Positions 1 to 9,500 of a DNA stretch of 64,000 nucleotides are shown here, in pieces. This DNA is from Pseudomonadota bacterium. Lineage in GTDB: Bacteria; Pseudomonadota; Gammaproteobacteria; Burkholderiales; Burkholderiaceae_C. The notes below the pieces were generated by a model. That model saw only the letters and a program-made list of their open reading frames with translations, made no database searches and was not told the origin of the DNA. The position numbers and the translations under genes are program-made. Position 1 is the stretch's first letter; each line of letters opens with the position of its first letter. The stretch is taken from contig JAJZEC010000008.1 in assembly GCA_021805825.1 (NCBI GenBank), forward strand, positions 1-64,000, read 5' to 3'.

Positions 1-3000
1 CACCTTGCTGGCCGGCAGCGCGTCGGGGCTCGATGCGCTGACCGTGGCGACCGGGACGACCCAGGTCGACGCGGGCGCGACACTGGATCTGGGCGGGTAT
101 TCGACGACGATCGCCAACCTGGCCGGAGGCGGCACGGTGCGCAACAGCGCGGGGGCGACGACAACCATCGACAACGGCACCTTCGCCGGGGTCATCGACG
201 GAGCCGGCGCGCTGGCGGTGCAGGGCGGCCTGCTGACGCTGGGCGGGGCGAACACCTACACCGGGGCGACTTCGGTGGACACCGGCACGCTGGCGCTGAG
301 CGGTGGCGGATCGATCGCGAGTTCTTCGGGCGTGCTGCTGTCCACGGGGTCGACGCTGGACATTTCGCAGACCATCGGCGGGGCGACGGTGAGCACGCTG
401 GGTGATACGGCCCCGGGGCAGGCCGGCACGGTGGCGCTGGGCAGCAAGACGCTGAGCGTGGCCAACGCGTCGACGAGCTTCGGCGGGGTTCTGGCCGACG
501 GCGGCATCGGCGGCGGCGCCGGTGGCGCGCTGACGCTGCAGGGCGGCACGCTGACGCTGAGCGGCGCGAGCACCTACACGGGCGGAACGACGGTGGCTGG
601 CGGCACGCTTGCGCTGGGCAGCAGCGGCACCCTCGGTGCGCTCGGTGGGCAGTCGACGGTGCAGGCCGGCGGCACCCTCGACCTCGGCGGCACCGTACAG
701 ACGCAGGACGGCGGCGTGCTGCTGAACGGGGGCACCATCGCCAATGGCAGCCTGCGCAGCGCGGACGGAATCCGTTCGCAGGGCGGCACGCTGTCGTCGG
801 TGACTGGCGGCGCGAACCTGACGACCACGGCCGGCACGACCACGTTGAGCGGCAGCGACGCGTTCGGCAACGTGGTCAACGGCGCGACGCTGGACAATGT
901 CGGCACCGTGGTCGACAGCCTGAGCAACAGTGGCACGGTGCTCAACAGCGGCAGTTACACCGCCGACGTGCTGAGCAACACCGGCAGCATCACCAACGCC
1001 GTCGGTGCGCAGTGGAACGGCAACGTGGATCCGGGCGCGAACCAGGCCGGCGGCAGGATCACCAACCAGGGAATCTGGGTGGGCAATGGGATCAATTCCG
1101 GAGGCTTTCTGGACAACCGGAAGACCTGGACCGGGACGCTGAGCAACGAATCCGGAACCCTGAGCAACGAGGGCAGCGCGGGTGCGTTCCTCAACGCGGG
1201 CAGCGCGAGCAACAGCGGCAGCGTGGCGTCGCTGAGCAACACCGGAGGTACCTTCCAGAACACCGGGACGATCCTTGGGGACGTGCGCATCAGCGGCGGT
1301 ACCGTCGACCTGGGCGGTACGACCCAGACTCTCAACGGCGGGGTGACGCTGGATGGTGGCGTGCTGCGCAACGGCACGCTGTTCACCGCGGCCGGCATCG
1401 ATTCCAGCGGAGGCACGCTGTCGAACCTCGCGGGCGGTGCGGCGTTGACGGCCAGCGCCGGAACCACCACGCTCAGCGGCAACAACACCCTCGGGACGGT
1501 CGACGTCGCCAGCGGATCCACGCTGAGCAATGCAGGCACCACGACCAGCGGTGACCTGAGCAACGCGGGTTCGGTGACCAACTCCGGCAGTTACGACGCG
1601 AACCTGGCGTCGAACTCCGGAACCCTGCTCAACACCGCCGGCGCAAGCTGGATCGGAAACGTGGATGCCGGGGCGAACGTGGCGGGCGCAACCCTCACCA
1701 ACAGCGGCTCCTGGATCGGCAACGGCAGCAACGCCGGCGGCCTGCTGGACAATCAAAAGGACTGGATCGGCACGCTGGACAACGTCTCGGGAGCCATGCG
1801 CAACGAGGGCACGGTCAGCGCCACGACCACGGCGGCCGGCGGTACGCTGGCCAACAGCGGCACGCTGGCGGCTCTCGATGTGCTGGGCGGCACGGTGACG
1901 AGCAGCGGCACCGTCGGCGGCAGCCTGACGACGGTCGATGCGGGCACCCTGGACGTCACCGCGGGCACGGTGGCCGCGCCGTCTGGCGCCTTGCAGATCG
2001 GCGGCGGCACCGTCGACCTGGGCGGCACGACGCAGACCCTTGGCGGCGGCGTGGTGCTGGCCGCGGGCACGCTGCAGAATGGTTCGCTGGCTGCGGCCAT
2101 CTCGGCCAGCGGCGGGGTGGTCAGCAACCTGGGTGGATCCGCGATCCTGAACGTGGGTACCGGAACCACCGTGCTCGCCGGAAGCAACAGCTACAGCGGC
2201 GCGACGACCGTCGCCGCCGGTGCCACGCTGCGCGCGGCTGACAACGGCGCGCTGTCCGCCGCCAGCGCGCTGCGCGACGACGGCACGCTGGATCTGGCCG
2301 GCACCACGGACACCGTCGGCGCACTGTCGGGTGGCGGCGCGGTGGGCAATTCCGCGGCCACGGGCGCGGTGCTGAACGTCGACGAGACGCAATCGACCAC
2401 CTTCTCGGGGGTCATCGCCGACGGCGCCCATGCGGCCACGGCGCTCGGCGTGGCCGACAGCAGCGGCGGCGGTCACGTGCTGACCCTGAGCGGCGCGAAC
2501 ACCTACAGCGGCGCCACGCAGGTCGGCGCCGGCGCGGTGCTGGGCACGGCCGGCGACCAGGTGCTGCCGGCAGCGACCTCGGTCACCGTGTCCAGCGGCG
2601 GCGCGCTGCGCACCGGCGGGGCCCAGACATTGGCATCGGTCGACGCCGCGGGCGCGGTCACCCTCGGCGGCAACCTGAGCACCACGGGCGCACAGACCTA
2701 CGACGGAAGCCTGGACATCGTCGCCGGGGCGCCGGTGCTGCTCACCGCGACCACGTTGCAGGCGCCCGGCGCGGCCAACGCGCTGGGCGCGCAGCCGCTG
2801 TCGATCCACGCCGGCAGCGCGACGCTGAACGACACCCAGGCGCTGCGCCTGGGCGACGTCACTCTGGCCACCGGCGGCAGCATCGTGGCGCCGAGCCTGA
2901 GCCTGGAGGGGGCGCTGAACGTCGACGGCGGGACGCTGGACCTGAGCGCCACCGCGGTGTCGGCAGCGACCGCGGGCGGCGTGCTCGCCGGCGCCTTGGC

Positions 3001-3892
3001 ACCGGTCGTCAACCTGCCGGTGGCGGTGCTGCCGGCGACCGTGACACAGTCCTCCGGCAGTACCATCGACGTGTCCGCGGGCGCCGCGCTCGACGTGCAG
3101 GCCACCGGCGGCGGCTCGATCACCCTGGCGCAGTCGGCCAACAACTTCGACGGCACGGTGGCCGTGCTCAGCGGCGCCGCCTACGGGACGCCGTGGTCGG
3201 CGAATGTGCAGACGAGTCCGGCAGGCGCTTCGGTGGCTGCGCAGTCGCAGGTGACCCTGGCTGGAACGCACATCAACGTCGGCGGTGCCGGCATCGAGGC
3301 CGACCTGGTCTCGGTGACGGCGGACAGCCTGGCCACCGTCGGCAACGCGGTGATTGCCGCACGCATGCCCTACGCCTCCGTGCTGGGCCCTGCACAGTCG
3401 GTGCCGGGCCTGGTGCTGGATCTGGCCAGCGGCGCGTTCACGACGCAGGGCAGCTTCGGCAAGCTCGGTTCGCATTCCGGCATCCAGGTGTCGGTGGGTT
3501 CGACCACGCTGGGCGGGCGCAGCTCCGGGCCGAACGCCGGCCTGGTGAGCGTGTTGCCGCATGGCGGGGAAGTGGTGCCAACCACGGTGTACCTGCTGGG
3601 CCCGGCGGTGGGCAGCGCCAGCAGCGGCTACCAGTTCAACGTCCTCGGGGGCGTGCTCTACCCGAACATCCCGGTCGTGTACAACGATCTGCAGGTGGCT
3701 CAGCCGCTGCCGTCGGCGGTGTTGTCGTCGACGGCAGCGCTGGCCGAAGCTGCGCGGCGGCATCTGGTCGGGCAGGCGATGCGCACGGCGTACGCGGCGG
3801 ATCTCGGCCCGGGATTGCCCGGAGCGTCCGGCGGCGCCGCAGCCGCGAAGCCACCGATCTGCCGGATGCGGGATGGGCACTGCGCGCCCTGA
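1..3892 (+). CDS. Autotransporter/FHA-like repetitive exoprotein, 3' part
   Basis: Open from the left edge of the window, so the N-terminus is missing; the TTG at base 5 has no ribosome binding site and is not a credible start. About 1295 residues are visible, almost entirely Gly/Ala/Thr/Ser/Asn-rich, with motifs such as LTLSGANTYTGAT and GGTLDLGG that are typical of passenger-associated beta-strand repeats forming a beta-helix. Three long imperfect repeats begin near bases 668, 1295 and 2003. The C-terminus (PPICRMRDGHCAP) has two cysteines and no beta-barrel ending in an aromatic residue, so this looks more like a two-partner-secretion exoprotein or a surface protein than a classical type Va autotransporter. 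The likely role is surface adhesion, which is inference. No translocator gene is visible downstream. Confidence 0.75.
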   Translation, partial: TLLAGSASGLDALTVATGTTQVDAGATLDLGGYSTTIANLAGGGTVRNSAGATTTIDNGTFAGVIDGAGALAVQGGLLTLGGANTYTGATSVDTGTLALSGGGSIASSSGVLLSTGSTLDISQTIGGATVSTLGDTAPGQAGTVALGSKTLSVANASTSFGGVLADGGIGGGAGGALTLQGGTLTLSGASTYTGGTTVAGGTLALGSSGTLGALGGQSTVQAGGTLDLGGTVQTQDGGVLLNGGTIANGSLRSADGIRSQGGTLSSVTGGANLTTTAGTTTLSGSDAFGNVVNGATLDNVGTVVDSLSNSGTVLNSGSYTADVLSNTGSITNAVGAQWNGNVDPGANQAGGRITNQGIWVGNGINSGGFLDNRKTWTGTLSNESGTLSNEGSAGAFLNAGSASNSGSVASLSNTGGTFQNTGTILGDVRISGGTVDLGGTTQTLNGGVTLDGGVLRNGTLFTAAGIDSSGGTLSNLAGGAALTASAGTTTLSGNNTLGTVDVASGSTLSNAGTTTSGDLSNAGSVTNSGSYDANLASNSGTLLNTAGASWIGNVDAGANVAGATLTNSGSWIGNGSNAGGLLDNQKDWIGTLDNVSGAMRNEGTVSATTTAAGGTLANSGTLAALDVLGGTVTSSGTVGGSLTTVDAGTLDVTAGTVAAPSGALQIGGGTVDLGGTTQTLGGGVVLAAGTLQNGSLAAAISASGGVVSNLGGSAILNVGTGTTVLAGSNSYSGATTVAAGATLRAADNGALSAASALRDDGTLDLAGTTDTVGALSGGGAVGNSAATGAVLNVDETQSTTFSGVIADGAHAATALGVADSSGGGHVLTLSGANTYSGATQVGAGAVLGTAGDQVLPAATSVTVSSGGALRTGGAQTLASVDAAGAVTLGGNLSTTGAQTYDGSLDIVAGAPVLLTATTLQAPGAANALGAQPLSIHAGSATLNDTQALRLGDVTLATGGSIVAPSLSLEGALNVDGGTLDLSATAVSAATAGGVLAGALAPVVNLPVAVLPATVTQSSGSTIDVSAGAALDVQATGGGSITLAQSANNFDGTVAVLSGAAYGTPWSANVQTSPAGASVAAQSQVTLAGTHINVGGAGIEADLVSVTADSLATVGNAVIAARMPYASVLGPAQSVPGLVLDLASGAFTTQGSFGKLGSHSGIQVSVGSTTLGGRSSGPNAGLVSVLPHGGEVVPTTVYLLGPAVGSASSGYQFNVLGGVLYPNIPVVYNDLQVAQPLPSAVLSSTAALAEAARRHLVGQAMRTAYAADLGPGLPGASGGAAAAKPPICRMRDGHCAP
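668..2200 (+). repeat. Long imperfect coding repeats within the exoprotein
   Basis: Three units begin with GGT(L/V)DLGGT(V/T)QT at bases 668, 1295 and 2003. Each continues through a GG(T/V)(L/V)S.. segment to a T(T/V)LSG-like motif. Units 1 and 2 also share a distal part containing GSY.A.(V/L).SN(T/S)G and WIGNV- or WNGNV-like motifs. Spacing is 627 and 708 bp, and the third unit diverges early. They are consistent with internal duplication of beta-helix rungs. Confidence 0.7.
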
Positions 3893-4057
3893 GCAGCTGT
3901 TCAGCAACGCGCGCAGCCAGGATCTCCGGTGTCCCCTGGCGTGCGAACAGGCACGCGCTCAGACGCGGAACTCGTCGAAACGATGCTGAGCGCGGCCATC
4001 CGGCCGCTCGCCACCCGCAGTAGCCGCACCACCGTGCCTTCCGATCGGGGCGGCAGC

Positions 4058-4717
4058 TCAACGCGCGGGCGCCTGCACATGCGCGCGGAACCAGTCCCCG
4101 GCAAGGCGCGCAACTTCCTCGAGCGCGCCGGCCTCCTCGAACAGGTGCGTCGCACCGGGCACGATGCGCAGATCCCACGGCGCGCGCAATTGGCGCGCAG
4201 CCACCTCGTTCAGCGCCAGTACCTCGGGATCCAGCTCGCCGACGATCAGCAGTACCGGCGCGCGTACGCGTCCGAGCCAGTCCGATGCGAGATCGGGGCG
4301 GCCGCCGCGCGACACCACGGCACCGACGCTGCGCGGGCGCTGCGCGGCAACCTGCAGCGCGGCGGCCGCTCCGGTCGACGCTCCGAACAATCCGATGCGC
4401 TGGCCCGCAGTGCCCGCTTGCTCGCCCAGCCAGTCGACTACGTGGAGCAGGCGCAGCGCCAGCCCATCGATGTTGAAGCGCAGCGCACGCGTTCGAGCGT
4501 CGACCGCTTCCTCCTCCGGCGTGAGCAGATCGAACAGCAAGGTGCCCAGGCCCGCTGCGTGGAGCCTGCGCGCCACGTCACGGTTGCGCGGGCTCAGGCG
4601 ACTGCTGCCACTGCCATGCGCGAAGACGACGATGCCGCTGCCCCCCCGAACCAGCGCGAGATCTCCGCGCAGGCGCTGGCCATCGACGGGAATCCAGACT
4701 GCTTCTTGGTGATCCAT
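4058..4717 (-). CDS. Alpha/beta hydrolase, dienelactone-hydrolase-like
   Basis: A 219-residue cytoplasmic alpha/beta hydrolase. The nucleophile elbow GASTG places Ser114; Asp163 in VGELDPE and His191 in GATHLFEE complete the triad. HGSGSS near residue 35 would form the oxyanion hole. This protein type is found alone or fused to phosphoribosyltransferases; here it stands alone. The ATG at 4717 (MDHQEAVWIPV) is chosen because the family begins there; the reading frame runs 17 codons further upstream. The substrate cannot be inferred. It lies 112 bp downstream of the TauE-type permease gene on the same strand, so the two may be co-transcribed. Confidence 0.8.
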   Translation of the reverse strand: MDHQEAVWIPVDGQRLRGDLALVRGGSGIVVFAHGSGSSRLSPRNRDVARRLHAAGLGTLLFDLLTPEEEAVDARTRALRFNIDGLALRLLHVVDWLGEQAGTAGQRIGLFGASTGAAAALQVAAQRPRSVGAVVSRGGRPDLASDWLGRVRAPVLLIVGELDPEVLALNEVAARQLRAPWDLRIVPGATHLFEEAGALEEVARLAGDWFRAHVQAPAR

Positions 4718-4829
4718 GGAACCTCGGGAGTCGACGAGCGCGACGCTGCCTCGCCGCAGGACGCCCATCCTGCTCTTCCCGCCGGCTTCCTGCCGTGCAC
4801 CCGATCAACTGTGCAGTCGGCGCCAACAA

Positions 4830-6092
4830 CTACAGCCAGCCCAGCCCGCGTGCCAGCATGCTCAGGGCGACCAGCAGGATCATCGGCACGAACACCTTTT
4901 TCAGGTGGACGTTGGAGAGTCGCTTCAGGGTCTTCGCGCCGAGCATGGAGCCGGCGAGCACGCCCAGCGCGACCGGTGCGGCGATCATCGGGTCGATGTC
5001 GCCGCGCTGGAAGAAGATGCCCGCGGAGGCCGCCGCCGTGACGCCGATCATGAAATTGCTGGTCGTCGTCGAGACCTTCATGGGCAGGCGCATCGCGGTA
5101 TCCATCGCCAGCACCTTGAAGGTGCCGCTGCCGATGCCCAGCAGCCCGGAGATCAGCCCCGCCACGTACATCATGCCGAACCCGGCCGGGACATGCGCGA
5201 CCTGGTATGCGATGTCCTGGCCCGTGCGCTGATCCGAGTAGGTTCCCGGAAGCTTCAGCCGCACCGCCCATGGGTCATTGCGCACGTTCCTCGGGAGTTC
5301 CTCGCCGAGGCGCAGCACGAGGGGGATGGCCGAGACCAGCAGGATGATGCCGAACACGACGAACAGCACGGTGCTGTCGAGCATGGAGGACAGCAGGGCG
5401 CCGCACACGGCGCCCGTCGTCGTGGCGATCTCCAGGAACATGCCCACCCGGAGGTTGGTCATGCGGTCGCGCACATAGGCCGCGGCGGCGCCCGACGAGG
5501 TGGCGATCACCGACACGATGGATGCGCCGATGGCGGAGGCGAAGGGAACATGGAAGAGCAGGGTCAGGATCGGGACGATGAACACCCCACCGCCGAGCCC
5601 GGCCAGCGCGCCGACGAAGCCGGCGAACAGGCTGCTGGCGGCGATGACCAGCAGCACGGCCAGCGAATCCCCGGGCATGATGGTCTGCGCGGGTCGCGCC
5701 ATGCCCGCGCCGACGCCGAAGATGCTGAGCAGCAGGATCGCCAGCACGATGATCGTGATCAGGACGTAATGGCGATCCTTCTCGACGCCGAAGGCCACGA
5801 TGGACACGGCCACGCGGATCACCGGAGTCGCCAGCAGGATGAGCAGACCCGCGGTGACGATCGCCATGGGCTGCGCCGCCTTCAGGCCGGAGAGGGTTCC
5901 CGACAGGCTGTCAGGGAAGGAAAGCGTCTGCGTGTGTCCGAGCAGGCCCAGCGCGTAGTAGTACAGGACGCCCGCGAGGATCACGCCGACACTGAGCAGC
6001 ACACCCCCGCGCAGGACGCCGCTGATGAGGAGTTCGGTCTTGCGGACGATGGCGTCGTCGGCTTCACTGCGGGCGGGCATGTCGTGGATCAT
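4830..6092 (-). CDS. DUF1634-TauE/SafE fusion membrane permease
   Basis: A 420-residue inner-membrane protein. Residues about 12-130 match DUF1634: three hydrophobic helices with ATPVIRVAVSI and FGVEKDRHYV. From about residue 145 a complete TauE/SafE (sulfite/organosulfonate exporter-like) permease follows, with the two internal repeats marked by GALAGLGGGVFIVPIL and GLISGLLGIGSGTFKV. In other bacteria I know DUF1634 and TauE as neighbouring separate genes; here they are one frame. Start 6092 (MIHDMPARSE) is preferred; an in-frame ATG also lies at 6080. The substrate is probably a sulfur-containing or small organic anion, which is inference from the family. Confidence 0.8.
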   Translation of the reverse strand: MIHDMPARSEADDAIVRKTELLISGVLRGGVLLSVGVILAGVLYYYALGLLGHTQTLSFPDSLSGTLSGLKAAQPMAIVTAGLLILLATPVIRVAVSIVAFGVEKDRHYVLITIIVLAILLLSIFGVGAGMARPAQTIMPGDSLAVLLVIAASSLFAGFVGALAGLGGGVFIVPILTLLFHVPFASAIGASIVSVIATSSGAAAAYVRDRMTNLRVGMFLEIATTTGAVCGALLSSMLDSTVLFVVFGIILLVSAIPLVLRLGEELPRNVRNDPWAVRLKLPGTYSDQRTGQDIAYQVAHVPAGFGMMYVAGLISGLLGIGSGTFKVLAMDTAMRLPMKVSTTTSNFMIGVTAAASAGIFFQRGDIDPMIAAPVALGVLAGSMLGAKTLKRLSNVHLKKVFVPMILLVALSMLARGLGWL

Positions 6093-6585
6093 GGATTCGG
6101 GGGCTCTGCGGGCGGCCGGACGGGAGCCTGGTCGGGGGCCGCCGCAGGATGTCGTGATGCAGCGCACGATACGCTGTCTCTTCTATAAACACAAACGGTG
6201 AATATTGCTAGTACTTATCGCTTTTCTCTGTCGATTGCCTGGCCGCGGCGTCGCTGTTTCGCGCGCCGTGGATGTGGCGAGGGTACGGCAGGCGACACCG
6301 ATGGCGCCGTCGCTGCGCATCCGAGCAACGCTGCCTGGGGTTTTTGCGGTGGCGGCGCCGCCTTATGTCGGAACGGAACCGAGAAATGTGGAATTTTTGT
6401 GCAATTCACCACAAAGATCACGCATACTGTCCGCTATGGTCGGAATCCAGTTCTGGATCCCTTCTGCACGACCCGTACTGCATGATCATCCTGCTCCATG
6501 AATGCGCCGTGCCCGCCGCGCGGGGTGGAGACTGCGGCACGCGCCCAGGCTTGCGCCCGGCAGCGGGCGCTTGGGAGGCCGGGAG
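6093..6585. other. Divergent intergenic region
   Basis: 493 bp between the TauE-type permease (minus) and the c-di-GMP gene (plus). Bases about 6190-6480 are visibly more A/T-rich than the surroundings and contain a loose inverted repeat around GTGGAATT...AATTCACCAC (about 6389-6414). Promoters for both genes must lie here, but I cannot fix convincing -35/-10 pairs. The short open frames in it lack ribosome binding sites and family resemblance. Confidence 0.5.
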
Positions 6586-9500
6586 ATGACGCCCTCGGTG
6601 CGGCCCTTGCAGTGGAGCCCCTTGCTGGCCACCGGCATCGCCTCGGTCGACGAGCAGCATCAGCGCCTGCTGGGCATTTTCAACCAGGCCGCGGCGGCGC
6701 AGGCCGCCGGCCAGAGCCGCGAGCAGGCGATGAGCCTGGTCGAGTCGCTGTTCGATTACACCCGCTACCACTTCCTCGAAGAGGCGCAGCTGATGCGCAA
6801 GTGGGCGGTGGATGCGGCGCATCGAGCGACCCATCTGCAGGCGCATGAGCGCTTCATCGCCTTCCTCGAGCAGGTGCGGGGACTGGCGGACAGCCATCCG
6901 GCGGAGTTCACCGTCGATCTGCTGGCCTTCCTTGCGCAGTGGCTGCTGCACCACATCATGGGTCTGGACGCGAGCATGGCCCGCGAGATCCGCGCCCGGC
7001 AGGGTGCGTCGGCATCGCCGCCGCCGCACGACGCGGACGACGTTGCCGCGCAGCAGTACCTGGTCGACGTCATGGGCCAGCTCACCGATGCCCTGGGGCA
7101 GCGCACCTTCGACCTGCTCGACCAGCGGCAGAGGCTGCTCGAGCAGCGCCAGAAGCTGCTCGACCTGCAGGATCTCTACCGGGCGCTGCTGCGGTCGGCC
7201 GACGTGCTCATCCATAGCCGCAGCGAAGCGGAAATGCTGGACAGCCTGTGCGGCACACTGACCCGCGACACGCCGTTCCACACCGCGTGGATCGGTCGGC
7301 CTGAGGCCTCGCAGGTGTTCGACATCCTGGCGCTTGCCGGCACCGGCGGGCAGCAGGTGCGAGAGGCGCCACCACGCCTGGACGGAGCCGACGCGAGCTT
7401 GATGGTCGTGCGCGCATGGAACACCCGGCAGGTCGTGGTCTGCAACGATACCCAGGCCGACCCTGCTTTGCGACCCTGGCACGAGGGCCTCGGCGCGCAT
7501 GGCTGGGCGAGCCTGCTGGCTGCGCCTGTGGAGCGCGCGCAGCGCACCTGGGCCATCCTGACCTTCGTGTCAGCGCGCCCCGGCGCCTTCGATGAAAGCA
7601 CGGTGGCCCTGTGCACGCGCATCGCCAATCTGCTGGGCCACGGCCTGGATGAACTCGACCGCAAGTCCGCGCTGCAGGATCTGCGCGACGCGGAGAGCCG
7701 CCGCGCGCGCAGCGATGCCCTCACCGGATTGCCCAACCGGCTGGCGCTCGACGAATACCTGCCGGGGGCGCTGGCGCGTGCCGGGCGGCGCGGCGAGGTG
7801 GTCGCGGTGGGCGTGCTCGACCTCGACGATTTCAAACCGGTCAACGATCGCTTCGGGCATGCCGTGGGCGACGTGCTGCTGCAGCAACTCGCCGACGCGC
7901 TGCGCCCGCGGCTGCGCCGCAGCGACTTCCTGGCCCGCGTGGGAGGCGACGAACTGGTCGTGGTGTTCGAGGATCTCGACCCCGAACACCACGCCGAGCA
8001 ACTCGGCGCCGCGCTGGAGCGCCTGCACGGGGCGGTGCAGGCGGAGTTCGACCTCGGGGATGGCCGAAGCGCGCAGGTGGGAATGACCATGGGCCTGGCG
8101 CTGTACCCGCGCGATGCCACCGAGCCCGACATTCTGCTGCGGCTGGCCGATGCCGCGATGTACGCCAACAAGATCCACAAGCTCGACCGCGCGCGCTGGT
8201 GGCGCATCGGCAACGCCGGCGACGCCGGCGACGAGCGCGCGCGCGAGGAGTCCTTCGAGCCCTTCGGTGAGCACGCCTCGTCCCTGCTGGAGTCCCTCGA
8301 TGCGCAGATCCTGGACGACGTCGCCCGCGCCTTCGCTCCCGCGTTCTACGAGGAGTTGTGCAAGCGCGCCGAGCAGGCGCGCATCCTGCGCTGCCTCGGC
8401 GATTCCGAATTCGAGCACCTGAAGCAACTGCAGTCCGCGCATCTGCGTTTCCTGCTGCAACCCGGGACGACCCGCGAGCAGATCGTCGACAAGGCGCAGC
8501 GTCTGGGCTTCGTGCACGCCCTCATCGGCCTGTCGGGCACCGCCATGGCCGAGAGCTTCGGCTTGTACGAGGACCTGCTGCGCGCAAACCTCGAGAGGGC
8601 GCTGATCTCGTCGCGCCAGCGCTATCGCATCCTGCGCCTGGCCTCGGCCAGGCTGCGGCTGGACGTGCAGACGCAACTGGCTGCGATCGACCAGACACGC
8701 GCCGCCTATTTCGCGCTCCTCGAGTCGCATGCGCCGGCCGCCACATGCTGGGCCGATGCGCTGCCCGCCATGCTGCGGTCGCTCAGCGAGTTGCCGGGCA
8801 TCCGCCATGCCATCCTCTTCCGGCCCGACGAACATGGGCTGCTGCACGACGAAGCCGGGGCCGGCGCGGGTTACGAGCAGATCGCGCGCGAACTGGCGCA
8901 GCAGGGGCTGTACCCCAGCCTTGTCGCCACCCCCGGCACGCAGCGCACGCCGATTCCCGTGGCCTGGTTCAGCCGCCAGACACAGGTCGTCGATGCCTAT
9001 CTGCTGGATGAGCGCCTGGAGCGCTGGCACGCCATGGCGCGCGCGGCCGGCTGGCGCAGCGCGGCGGCCATTCCCATCGCCAGCAGCGACAGTACGGACA
9101 GCGTGCTGATGCTGTTCGGAGCCTATCCGCACCAGTTCTCGGCCAAGTGGGCGCGTTCCTGGCTCGAGTTGCTGCGCAACCGGCTGGACGCGCAGTTCGC
9201 CGCCAGCCTGCGGGGGCGCGATCTGGTGGATGCCTCCAAGGTGCGGGGCTTCCGCGAATTGCTCTATGCCCACCGTTTGCAGATGTGGGTGCAGCCGATC
9301 GTGGATCTGCACAGCGGAGCCACCGTCAAGGTGGAGGCGCTGGCTCGCCTGATCGATGCCGATGGCACGGTGGTCATGCCGGCGCAATTCATGCCTGCCT
9401 TCGGCGAGCAGGAATTCAACGCGCTGTTCCTGCAGGGGCTGGAGCAGGCGCTGGAGCATCTGCACCGCTGGCGCGAGGCGGGGCTTGATCTCGGCGTCAC

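Noticed and set aside
6450-6475. Sigma-54-like GG...GC element before the c-di-GMP gene
   Set aside because: The GG and GC are 9 bp apart, not 10, and the flanking consensus is missing.
6198-6501. Short open frames between the TauE-type and c-di-GMP genes
   Set aside because: No ribosome binding site, no family resemblance and inconsistent composition.
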